A stretch of DNA of 5,120 nt from RGIG4074 sp964615285 (GTDB lineage: Bacteria; Bacillota; Clostridia; Christensenellales; Borkfalkiaceae), in assembly GCA_964615285.1 (NCBI GenBank), contig CAZTND010000070.1, positions 1 to 5,120 of the forward strand, given 5' to 3'. This document shows positions 1-5,120 of the stretch, one piece after another. The position numbers and the translations under genes are program-made. The stretch's first letter is position 1. The number at the start of each line of letters is the position of its first letter. The notes beneath the pieces were generated by a model. It was not told the DNA's origin, searched no databases, and was given only the letters and a program-made list of their open reading frames with translations.

Positions 1-60
1 TAAAGCAGGGACAAAAACGGGGGAGGTCGCAAAAAAGTCGGGAAAATTCCCTTAAATCGG
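1..60. other. Upstream intergenic edge, no gene seen
   Basis: These bases carry no supportable coding region. They hold an A-run (31-36) and a short inverted repeat GGGAAAATTCCC (40-51) just upstream of the rpsO promoter. The repeat is too short to call an operator. The gene before rpsO lies outside the window. Confidence 0.4.
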
Positions 61-89
61 TTTACTTTATCGGAAGAATGTGCTATTAT
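61..89 (+). promoter_or_regulatory. Sigma-A-type promoter of rpsO
   Basis: The -35 element is TTTACT at 61-66 and the -10 element is TATTAT at 84-89, separated by 17 bases. A TG pair at 81-82, one base before the -10 box, makes an extended -10. An A-run at 31-36 upstream could act as a weak UP element. The predicted transcription start is near 95-98, giving a leader of about 80 bases before rpsO. The call rests on box match and spacing only. Confidence 0.75.
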
Positions 90-97
90 ATTCGGGT

Positions 98-168
98 AAC
101 TTGTACGAAGCGGTGTCGAATCCTCGACGCATCGCCTGGTTCAAGCCGAAAATATTCCATAAGGAGGT
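98..168 (+). promoter_or_regulatory. rpsO leader, candidate S15 autoregulatory RNA
   Basis: The leader can fold into a hairpin: 110-112 pairs with 133-135, a two-base bulge sits at 131-132, and 113-119 pairs with 124-130 around the loop AUCC (120-123). Within the stem, G113-C130 lies next to U114.G129, the kind of adjacent G-C and G.U step that S15 recognises in 16S rRNA helix 22. UCCU at 121-124 is complementary to AGGA (162-165) in the ribosome binding site, so a loop-to-Shine-Dalgarno pseudoknot is possible. CTTG (100-103) and CAAG (142-145) could close the base. S15 is known to repress its own translation through leader structures in several bacteria; that this one does so is inference. 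Confidence 0.4.
161..168 (+). promoter_or_regulatory. Ribosome binding site of rpsO
   Basis: AAGGAGGT is a near-perfect Shine-Dalgarno sequence ending nine bases before the ATG at 178. It fixes the start of rpsO, even though the product is slightly short at its N-terminus. Confidence 0.9.
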
Positions 169-177
169 TAAACGCAA

Positions 178-432
178 ATGGAAAAGTCCGAAATCATTGC
201 AAAATATGCCACGCATGAAGGGGATACGGGTTCGCCGGAGGTGCAGATCGCGCTTCTGACCGAACGCATCAATCACCTCAACGAGCATCTGAAAGTGCAC
301 AAGCAGGACAACCACAGCCGCCGCGGTCTTTTGAAGATGGTCGGTAAGCGCCGCGGTCTCTTGGATTATCTCAAAGAGACGGACATCGAAAGATACAGGG
401 CGATCGTCGCTGCTTTGGGACTGAGAAAGTAA
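178..432 (+). CDS. rpsO: 30S ribosomal protein S15
   Basis: Small-subunit ribosomal protein of 84 residues. In the family, S15 binds the three-way junction of helices 20, 21 and 22 in the central domain of 16S rRNA, is an early platform assembly protein, and forms bridge B4 with the large subunit. The sequence shows the family blocks DTGSPEVQ (residues 16-23), HSRRGLLKMV (46-55) and DYLK (63-66), and the C-terminal GLRK. The usual length is 88-89 residues; here the N-terminus is about four or five residues shorter, but the excellent ribosome binding site nine bases upstream supports this ATG. The gene has its own promoter, sits directly upstream of pnp as in very many bacteria, and is followed six bases after its stop by a terminator-like hairpin. 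Its GC content looks lower than that of pnp, as is common for highly expressed ribosomal genes. Confidence 0.98.
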   Translation: MEKSEIIAKYATHEGDTGSPEVQIALLTERINHLNEHLKVHKQDNHSRRGLLKMVGKRRGLLDYLKETDIERYRAIVAALGLRK

Positions 433-437
433 GCGGG

Positions 438-476
438 AAAAGAGCGGGCGCGAAAGCAAGTCTTCCGCTCTTTTTT
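438..476 (+). terminator. Intrinsic terminator or processing hairpin after rpsO
   Basis: A perfect 10-bp stem pairs 438-447 (AAAAGAGCGG) with 465-474 (CCGCTCTTTT) around a 17-base loop, and the T-run at 471-476 forms the end of the stem and the U-tract. It begins six bases after the rpsO stop codon. It should end many rpsO transcripts and let a fraction read through into pnp. In E. coli the rpsO-pnp intercistronic region likewise carries a terminator followed by an RNase III-processed leader. Confidence 0.8.
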
Positions 477-675
477 GCTGTATGCCGCACACGTCCGAAT
501 ACCCGCAAAAATGCGGGCATGGGTGGGGGAAAGTGCGGACAAGCCGTGTTTTGGAAAAAATCGGATCTACATGGGGTTTTCGGCGCCGCGGCGTCAAAAA
601 CCCGTCGGATCCGCTCGGCCAGGCGGCCCTGCGGAAAAAGAACAAGACAAGAAAATAAGGAGTAAGCAAACAAAA
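477..675 (+). promoter_or_regulatory. Structured leader of pnp
   Basis: This ~200-base stretch has no supported gene but several nested inverted repeats. Stem 485-490/533-538 (CCGCAC/GTGCGG) encloses hairpin 502-507/512-517 (CCCGCA/TGCGGG). Stem 562-567/608-613 (CGGATC/GATCCG) encloses 574-580/597-603 (GGGTTTT/AAAACCC). A third small hairpin pairs GGCC 617-620 with GGCC 625-628. In E. coli the pnp leader is a double-stranded target cut by RNase III and then degraded by PNPase itself, giving autoregulation; an equivalent role here is inferred. I could not find a convincing promoter inside the region, so pnp may depend on readthrough from rpsO. Confidence 0.45.
657..662 (+). promoter_or_regulatory. 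Ribosome binding site of pnp
   Basis: AAGGAG lies 13 bases before the ATG at 676, a slightly long but workable spacing. It is the only good Shine-Dalgarno sequence in the area and decides the pnp start, ruling out the in-frame TTG at 475 that lies inside the rpsO terminator. Confidence 0.75.
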
Positions 676-2778
676 ATGGCATCTTTGGACAATTACAGAG
701 AATTCAGGACCGATTACGCGGGCAGGGAACTGATCGTGGAGACGGGCAAGTATATGGAGCAGGCGAACGGCGCGTGCGTGGTGCGCTGCGGGGACACCGT
801 GGTCAGCGTCAGCGTCTGCATGTCGCCCACGGCAAGGGAGGGCATGGACTTCTTCCCCCTCTCCGTGGACTATGAAGAAAAGATGTTCTCCGTCGGCAAG
901 ATCCCCGGCGGGTTCAAAAAGCGGGAGGGCAGGGCCGCCGACAAGGCCATTCTGACCGCCCGCCTCATCGACCGTCCCATCCGTCCCTTGTTCCCCAAGG
1001 GCATCTTCAACGACGTGGTCGTCGTCGCCACCGCGCTCTCCGTCGACCCCGACATCGCGCCCGAGCCTCTCGCCATGATCGGTTCCTCCGTCGCGCTGTC
1101 CATCTCGGACATCCCCTGGGCGGGCCCTACGGGTTCCGTGCAGGTCGGGCTCATCGACGGCAGGTATGTCATCAATCCCGACGAAGAGGGGCGGAAAAAG
1201 AGTTCCATCCACCTCTCCCTTGCGGGCACCAAGGACGCCATTCTGATGATCGAAGCGGGCGCCAACGAGGTCTCCAACGAGGAGATGGTCGGCGCCATCA
1301 TGTTCGGGCACGAGGAGATCAAAAAGGTCTGCGCGTTCATTGAAAACGTCGCGGCGGAAGTGGGCAAGCCCAAGAAGGAAATGGAGTTCTACCACGCCCC
1401 CGAAGAGATCGACGCGGCGGTGCGCGCCTATGTCTCCGAAAAACTCGACTGGGCGCTTTCGACCTTCGACCGGCAGGAGCGCCAGAAGCGCGAGGACGAA
1501 GTTTCCGCCGACGCGCTCGCGCACTTCGCCGACATCTATCCCGACAACGCCAAGGACATCAAGGACACCATCTACTATTTCACGAAAGAAAAGGTGCGCG
1601 CGCGCATCTTCCTTGACGGCGTGCGCCCCGACGGCAGAAAGCTGGACGAGGTCAGGCCCATCTGGTGCGAGCACGGCATTCTGCCCCGCGTGCACGGTTC
1701 CGCCGTGTTCACCCGCGGACAGACGCAGACCCTGACCTCCTGCACCCTGGGCATGCTGGACGAGGCGCAGCGCCTCGAAGGGCTGGACAGCGAGGACCAC
1801 AAGCGGTACATGCACCACTACAACTTCCCCGGCTACTGCACGGGCGAGGCCAAGCCCTTGCGCAGCCCCGGCCGCCGCGAGATCGGCCACGGCGCTCTCG
1901 CCGAGCGCGCGCTCATTCCCGTCCTGCCCTCCGAGGATGAATTCCCGTATTCCATCCGCGTGGTCAACGACATTCTCTCGTCCAACGGCTCTTCCTCCAT
2001 GGCGTCCGTCTGCGGTTCGACCATGGCGCTCATGGACGCGGGCGTGCCCATCACCTCGCCCGTCGCGGGCTGTGCCATGGGGCTCATCAAGGACCCCGAA
2101 ACGGGTAAATACGTCATCATGACGGACATCCAGGGGCTCGAAGATTTCTTCGGCGACATGGATTTCAAGGTGGCGGGCACCGCCAGGGGCATCACCGCCA
2201 TTCAGATGGACATCAAGATCAAGGGCATCTCCGAGGAGATCCTGCTCGACGCCATCGCCAGAGCCAACGTCGCAAGGCAGTTCATTCTGGGCAAGATGCT
2301 CGAATGCATCCCCGCGCCCAAGAAAGAACTCTCCTACTATGCGCCCAAGATCATCTCCTTCTTCATCGATCCCGAAAAGATCGGCGACGTCGTGGGCAAG
2401 CAGGGCAAGGTCATCAATTCCATCGTCGCCGAGACGGGCACCAAGATCGACATCGAGGACGACGGCCGCGTCTGCGTCGCCGCCTATGCGGGCAACATCG
2501 AGAATCTGCAGAAGGCCAAGGACATCATCCTCTCCATCGTGCACGAGCCCGAAGTGGGCGACGTGTTCATCGGGCAGGTCGTGCGCATCCTGTCCTCGGT
2601 CGGCGCCTTTGTGGAGTTCGCGCCCAAGAAAGACGGCATGATCCACATCTCCAAGATCTCGCCCAAGCGCATCAACCGCGTGGAGGACGTGCTCAACCTC
2701 GGCGATACCGTCAAGGTGGAGATCATCAAGATCGGCGAGAAGGGCATCGACTTCAAGCTGCTTGAAAAAATCGACTGA
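676..2778 (+). CDS. pnp: Polyribonucleotide nucleotidyltransferase (PNPase)
   Basis: This 700-residue enzyme degrades RNA from the 3' end using phosphate, releasing nucleoside diphosphates, and can run in reverse to add tails; it acts as a cytoplasmic trimer. The full domain order is visible: RNase PH core 1 (about 10-140) with the RNA-binding FKKR at 80-83; a helical linker (about 150-230); RNase PH core 2 (about 315-470, continuing past the catalytic aspartates) with the phosphate-binding SNGSSS at 436-441 and aspartates D490 and D496 in the DFFGDMD segment, aligning with E. coli D486 and D492; a KH domain (about 552-612) with GKQG at 574-577; and an S1 domain (about 626-697). Length matches the family (about 700-711). 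The start follows an AAGGAG site and the sequence begins with a typical N-terminus; the extra 67 codons open upstream look unlike protein. It lies downstream of rpsO and is closed by a strong terminator. All key residues I can check are present. Confidence 0.98.
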   Translation: MASLDNYREFRTDYAGRELIVETGKYMEQANGACVVRCGDTVVSVSVCMSPTAREGMDFFPLSVDYEEKMFSVGKIPGGFKKREGRAADKAILTARLIDRPIRPLFPKGIFNDVVVVATALSVDPDIAPEPLAMIGSSVALSISDIPWAGPTGSVQVGLIDGRYVINPDEEGRKKSSIHLSLAGTKDAILMIEAGANEVSNEEMVGAIMFGHEEIKKVCAFIENVAAEVGKPKKEMEFYHAPEEIDAAVRAYVSEKLDWALSTFDRQERQKREDEVSADALAHFADIYPDNAKDIKDTIYYFTKEKVRARIFLDGVRPDGRKLDEVRPIWCEHGILPRVHGSAVFTRGQTQTLTSCTLGMLDEAQRLEGLDSEDHKRYMHHYNFPGYCTGEAKPLRSPGRREIGHGALAERALIPVLPSEDEFPYSIRVVNDILSSNGSSSMASVCGSTMALMDAGVPITSPVAGCAMGLIKDPETGKYVIMTDIQGLEDFFGDMDFKVAGTARGITAIQMDIKIKGISEEILLDAIARANVARQFILGKMLECIPAPKKELSYYAPKIISFFIDPEKIGDVVGKQGKVINSIVAETGTKIDIEDDGRVCVAAYAGNIENLQKAKDIILSIVHEPEVGDVFIGQVVRILSSVGAFVEFAPKKDGMIHISKISPKRINRVEDVLNLGDTVKVEIIKIGEKGIDFKLLEKID

Positions 2779-2788
2779 ATGCAGGCAT

Positions 2789-2808
2789 GCTCCCGCCGTG
2801 CGCGGAGC
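2789..2808 (+). other. Small inverted repeat in the pnp 3' untranslated region
   Basis: GCTCC (2789-2793) pairs with GGAGC (2804-2808), and two inner pairs can form with C2794 bulged out. An overlapping alternative pairs GCCGT (2795-2799) with ACGGC (2813-2817). No U-tract follows, so it is not a terminator. It may just be an extra 3' structure ahead of the real one. Confidence 0.25.
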
Positions 2809-2821
2809 AATGACGGCTGAA

Positions 2822-2864
2822 AGGACTGCGCCGCCCCTTTGCGGGACGGCACAGTTTTCTTTTT
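2822..2864 (+). terminator. Intrinsic terminator of pnp
   Basis: A long hairpin pairs 2825-2837 with 2843-2855 around a five-base loop (2838-2842). Eleven of thirteen positions are Watson-Crick pairs and the other two are C.A mismatches (2829/2851 and 2834/2846). Pairs 2822-2824 with 2856-2858 can extend the base through an A-T pair and G.U wobbles. The T-rich tail 2855-2864 (TTTTCTTTTT) completes a standard intrinsic terminator about 45 bases after the pnp stop. Confidence 0.85.
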
Positions 2865-2962
2865 CGGCGGACGCGGCTGCGGCAGATGCGGCAAACAAAA
2901 GCGGCACCATGTCCGCGCCGAAGGGGCAAAACATGGATAAGGAAGGGAATTTTTTATACGGC

Positions 2963-2968
2963 AGGGGA
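2963..2968 (+). promoter_or_regulatory. Ribosome binding site of the MATE gene
   Basis: AGGGGA lies four bases before the ATG at 2973. The match and spacing are moderate. The earlier in-frame ATG at 2886 has no Shine-Dalgarno sequence and would add 29 basic residues unlike this family, so 2973 is preferred. No -35/-10 pair is convincing in 2865-2972, which otherwise holds only GC-rich short repeats such as TGCGGCA at 2878 and 2887. Confidence 0.55.
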
Positions 2969-2972
2969 AACG

Positions 2973-4484
2973 ATGAGGATCATACGAGCGTTAAAGACGG
3001 TCAATTATAAATTGTGGTTTGCACTGTTTGTCACCATGTTGCTGCCCGCGGTCTACCAGACGGTGCGCATCTTTTTTCTGGGCGATTTTCCGGACGACAG
3101 CGCCATCAACATCGCCGGGCAGCTCTCCTGGGTCAATCTGATCTACGAGGTCATCTATGAGGCGCTCACCGTGCCGCTGTGTTTTCTTTTGGGGCAGTCG
3201 CTCTCCGATCAGTCGGCGTTTGCCAACAAGGTGCGCACGGGGCTGCTGGTCACGGCGGCGGTCTATACGGGCATGTCCCTCCTGATGGCGGCATTTGCCG
3301 AGCCCCTCGTCGTGCTCATGGCGCAGAACGAATCGCTCATTCCCGAGACCGTGAGTTATGTCCGCCTGGAGGCCGTCGCCATCCTCTTTTCCGCGCTCTG
3401 GAAATTCACCACCCTTGTGCTGAGCATGCTCCGCCGCCTGCGGTATCTCTACATCGTCCTGGGGGTGCAGATGGTCCTTTCGGTGCTGTCCGACACCTTT
3501 CTCGTCAGCGCCCTGCCCGTTTCCCTGCGCCTCGGCGTCAACGGCATTGCGATCACCGACATCGGCGTCAACATCGTCCTGGTCGCGCTCGCCGCCGTCT
3601 TTCTCTGGCGGGAGGGGATAAAGCTGTTCTCCGCCAAGTGGGACTTCTCTTGGCTCAAAGAATGGTTCCGCGTCGGGCGGTTTTCGGGGCTGGAAGGGCT
3701 TCTGCGCAACCTCGCCTATCTCGTCATGATCATGCGAATGCTCAACATCATCGAGGAACAGGGCAACTATTGGATCGCGGAGAGCTTCATCACGCAGTGG
3801 CTGCTGCTCCCGTCCCTCGCGCTGGGCGATCTCATCAAAAAGGAAGTGGGCGCCCACCCCGAATCCGTGCGGGAAAAGAGTTTCGGTTATTTCACGCTTG
3901 CCGCCGTCTTTGCCGTGCTTTGGCTGGCCGGCATACCCATTTGGAAGCCGATTCTGCAATACGGGCTGAACGTCGCCGATTACGAGACGGTGTACTATAT
4001 CGTACTGCTGGAAACGGGGTTTTATATTACATACATCTTCAATCATTGCGTGATGGACAGCACGTTTTACGGGCTGGGCAAGACGCAGTATCTGGTCGTG
4101 CAGTCCATCCTCATCGACGTCATCTATTACGGCCTGATGTTTATTTTGTACCTTGCGGGCATATTCGTGCCCTCCCTTTTGGATATTTGCCTGATGTTCG
4201 GCGTCGGCATGCTGCTCAATTTCGTCCCGACCCTCCTGCAGTATGTCCGCATGCTGCGCGAATCGGGGATCCGGATCGATTTTCGCCTGGACGGGACGGA
4301 GTCGGAGGATGTCATCGAAAAATATTCGTGGACGCCCGAGGCCGCCGCGGCGGAAGTCCCTGCCGACGGTGAAGGGGAAGGGGCGGCACAGAACCGCCCG
4401 GCTGCGGAGAGCGGCGTTGCCCCTCCTCCGGACGGGGAGGGTCCGGCGGCCGGGTCTGAAACTTCTTCGGAAACGGAAAAATGA
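2973..4484 (+). CDS. MATE-type multidrug/Na+ antiporter family membrane protein
   Basis: A 503-residue integral membrane protein. Hydrophobic stretches fit 12 helices in two six-helix halves: roughly 12-34, 52-75, 88-110, 130-150, 157-178, 193-213, then 240-258, 270-288, 303-322, 337-358, 372-395 and 401-424. This is the MATE layout. Family-like segments include the LGVNGIAITDIGVN stretch (187-200) at helix 6 and the YGLGKTQYLVVQS stretch (366-378) in the second half. MATE proteins export drugs and metabolites using Na+ or H+ gradients; the substrate here cannot be read from sequence. Residues from about 441 to 503 form a soluble tail rich in Glu, Asp, Ala, Pro and Gly, with DGEG at 465-468 and 487-490, which most MATE proteins lack. 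The gene stands alone between two terminators, with no regulator beside it. A polysaccharide or lipid flippase of the wider MOP superfamily is the main alternative. Confidence 0.8.
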   Translation: MRIIRALKTVNYKLWFALFVTMLLPAVYQTVRIFFLGDFPDDSAINIAGQLSWVNLIYEVIYEALTVPLCFLLGQSLSDQSAFANKVRTGLLVTAAVYTGMSLLMAAFAEPLVVLMAQNESLIPETVSYVRLEAVAILFSALWKFTTLVLSMLRRLRYLYIVLGVQMVLSVLSDTFLVSALPVSLRLGVNGIAITDIGVNIVLVALAAVFLWREGIKLFSAKWDFSWLKEWFRVGRFSGLEGLLRNLAYLVMIMRMLNIIEEQGNYWIAESFITQWLLLPSLALGDLIKKEVGAHPESVREKSFGYFTLAAVFAVLWLAGIPIWKPILQYGLNVADYETVYYIVLLETGFYITYIFNHCVMDSTFYGLGKTQYLVVQSILIDVIYYGLMFILYLAGIFVPSLLDICLMFGVGMLLNFVPTLLQYVRMLRESGIRIDFRLDGTESEDVIEKYSWTPEAAAAEVPADGEGEGAAQNRPAAESGVAPPPDGEGPAAGSETSSETEK

Positions 4485-4495
4485 ATCAATGCAAC

Positions 4496-4540
4496 GCCCC
4501 GGAGCAAGCCTGCAAGGCCTGCGCCGGGGCTGTGTTTTTT
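4496..4540 (+). terminator. Intrinsic terminator of the MATE gene
   Basis: Seven GC-rich pairs join 4496-4502 (GCCCCGG) to 4524-4530 (CCGGGGC). After an A/G mismatch the stem continues with 4504-4506/4520-4522, an A.C mismatch, and 4508-4510/4516-4518 around a five-base loop. TGTG and then a run of six T (4535-4540) follow. It starts 12 bases after the MATE stop and lies between two convergent genes. On the minus strand no U-tract directly follows the hairpin, so I see no clear terminator for the opposing gene. Confidence 0.8.
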
Positions 4541-4564
4541 CTGTAGCCAAAAGGGGCGCCGTTT

Positions 4565-5059
4565 TTATTTTGCGGGCGGGACCGCGCTGCCGCAGTAGGG
4601 GCAGATCGCGTCGCGCCCCTGATAAGTGAATTTTGCGCCGCAGTGCGGGCATTCGGCGGCGCGCATCCTGCCGCCCGGCCGGCTGCCGTCGCGGGCGGAA
4701 ATTTCATCCCCCTCGCGGACATATCCCTCGAGATAGCCCTTGCGGAAACAGTCGGTCAGAAGGAGCCGCACTTGCTTTTCCTTCATGGAGAGCTGGGAGG
4801 CGATCTCCCGCACGGAGTAGAGATTTTCCCGCTCCACCGCATACACCACGCGGCGCAGGTTTCTCGTCGCGGCATAGTTCAGCCACAAAAGGGGGGCGCC
4901 GTAGAAGCCGATCACGGTGAACACGATGCCCGGGATCATCACGGGATAGATTTCGTTCACCGCGCCGACGGGGATGAGCGGAATGCCGACGGCGAGCAAT
5001 ACGGATGCGAGGATCGAGGCGATCAATTTGATTTTCAGCGTCTTTTCTATCTTTTTCAT
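4565..5059 (-). CDS. Membrane-anchored winged-helix and zinc-ribbon protein, function unknown
   Basis: A 164-residue protein whose family I do not recognise by name. A lysine-rich N-terminus (MKKIEKTLKIK) is followed by two hydrophobic helices (about 12-34 and 40-61) joined by a short loop. The basic residues on both sides (RNLRR at 66-70 after helix 2) put both ends in the cytoplasm. Residues about 78-115 look like a winged-helix or PCI-type helix-turn-helix, with the pattern VREIASQL, KQVRLLLTDCFRKGYLEGYV. The C-terminus is a zinc ribbon with four cysteines, CPHC (137-140) and CPYC (153-156), which should bind one zinc ion. A role as a membrane-tethered regulator or protein-interaction adaptor is inference. 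The start at 5059 gives a clean N-terminal signal-anchor; an upstream in-frame TTG at 5101 lies beyond the promoter. It converges on the MATE gene with an 80-base gap. Confidence 0.75.
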   Translation of the reverse strand: MKKIEKTLKIKLIASILASVLLAVGIPLIPVGAVNEIYPVMIPGIVFTVIGFYGAPLLWLNYAATRNLRRVVYAVERENLYSVREIASQLSMKEKQVRLLLTDCFRKGYLEGYVREGDEISARDGSRPGGRMRAAECPHCGAKFTYQGRDAICPYCGSAVPPAK

Positions 5060-5065
5060 GCTTCC

Positions 5066-5094
5066 ATTATAATATTCTCCGTGGGGAATGTCAA
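5066..5094 (-). promoter_or_regulatory. Perfect consensus sigma-A promoter of the minus-strand gene
   Basis: Read on the minus strand, TTGACA (5094-5089) and TATAAT (5071-5066) both match consensus exactly, with a 17-base spacer. An AT-rich stretch beyond 5095 resembles an UP element. Only six bases (GGAAGC) separate the -10 box from the ATG at 5059, so transcription should begin at or within a base or two of the start codon. That gives a leaderless or near-leaderless mRNA with no usable ribosome binding site. Confidence 0.8.
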
Positions 5095-5120
5095 TAGGCA
5101 AAATGAAAAAATCCTTTTCG

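Noticed and set aside
475..503. Possible pnp promoter TTGCTG with GAATAC or AATACC
   Set aside because: The -10 match is poor and the -35 box overlaps the terminator U-tract. It is not strong enough to call.
475..675. A 67-codon N-terminal extension of pnp starting at TTG 475
   Set aside because: The start lies in the U-tract of the rpsO terminator, no ribosome binding site precedes it, and the extension does not resemble PNPase. The ATG at 676 has AAGGAG upstream.
67..2934. A 955-codon open frame on the minus strand opposite rpsO and pnp
   Set aside because: It is an antisense shadow. The GC-rich codon use of pnp removes stop codons from this frame; the predicted protein is low-complexity, rich in His, Asp, Val and Gly, and has no recognisable domain. 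It also runs through the rpsO promoter and two terminators.
2951..2960. TATACG as a -10 box for the MATE gene
   Set aside because: No -35 partner is present at 16-18 bases. This near to the start codon it would also leave only a few bases of leader.
2886..2972. Earlier ATG for the MATE gene at 2886
   Set aside because: There is no Shine-Dalgarno sequence before it, and the 29 extra residues are basic and unlike MATE N-termini.
4541..4564. Terminator for the minus-strand gene between 4564 and 4541
   Set aside because: Only a GGCGCC palindrome with weak A/T flanks is present. It has no proper loop or stem, and the larger hairpin beyond it lacks an adjacent U-tract on that strand.
2991..4652. 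A 553-codon open frame on the minus strand opposite the MATE gene
   Set aside because: Same effect of GC-rich codons. The product is highly charged and low-complexity with no family motif, while the plus strand carries a clear 12-helix membrane protein.

Overview
The window is an ordinary, well-conserved piece of a bacterial chromosome. The organism is most likely a GC-rich, low-oxygen Firmicute (Bacillota, class Clostridia or a relative). This is inferred from the rpsO-pnp gene order, the S15 and polynucleotide phosphorylase (PNPase) sequences, strong AGGAGG-type ribosome binding sites and U-tailed hairpin terminators. No phage, transposon, CRISPR, rRNA or tRNA sequence was seen.

Layout. 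Positions 1-177 carry no gene but hold a good sigma-A-type promoter (61-89) and a short structured leader. rpsO (178-432, ribosomal protein S15) follows and ends at a hairpin-plus-U-tract terminator (438-476). A ~200-base structured leader then precedes pnp (676-2778), a complete 700-residue PNPase with both RNase PH cores, KH and S1 domains. A strong terminator (2822-2864) closes that block. After a further ~100 bases comes a 12-helix MATE-type exporter (2973-4484) with an unusual acidic tail and its own terminator (4496-4540). The last gene lies on the minus strand (5059-4565) and converges on the MATE gene. It encodes a small protein with two membrane helices, a predicted winged-helix segment and a C-terminal four-cysteine zinc ribbon. 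It has a textbook-perfect TTGACA-N17-TATAAT promoter placed so close to the start codon that its mRNA should be leaderless or nearly so.

How the genes relate. rpsO and pnp are a classic neighbour pair linking ribosome assembly and RNA turnover; both have leaders that could support autoregulation. The MATE gene and the minus-strand membrane gene have no visible functional link to them or to each other.

The points most worth a second look are the rpsO leader hairpin (a G-C/G.U step and a loop complementary to the Shine-Dalgarno sequence), the leaderless consensus promoter, and the membrane/winged-helix/zinc-ribbon protein. I found no convincing new multi-gene system here.
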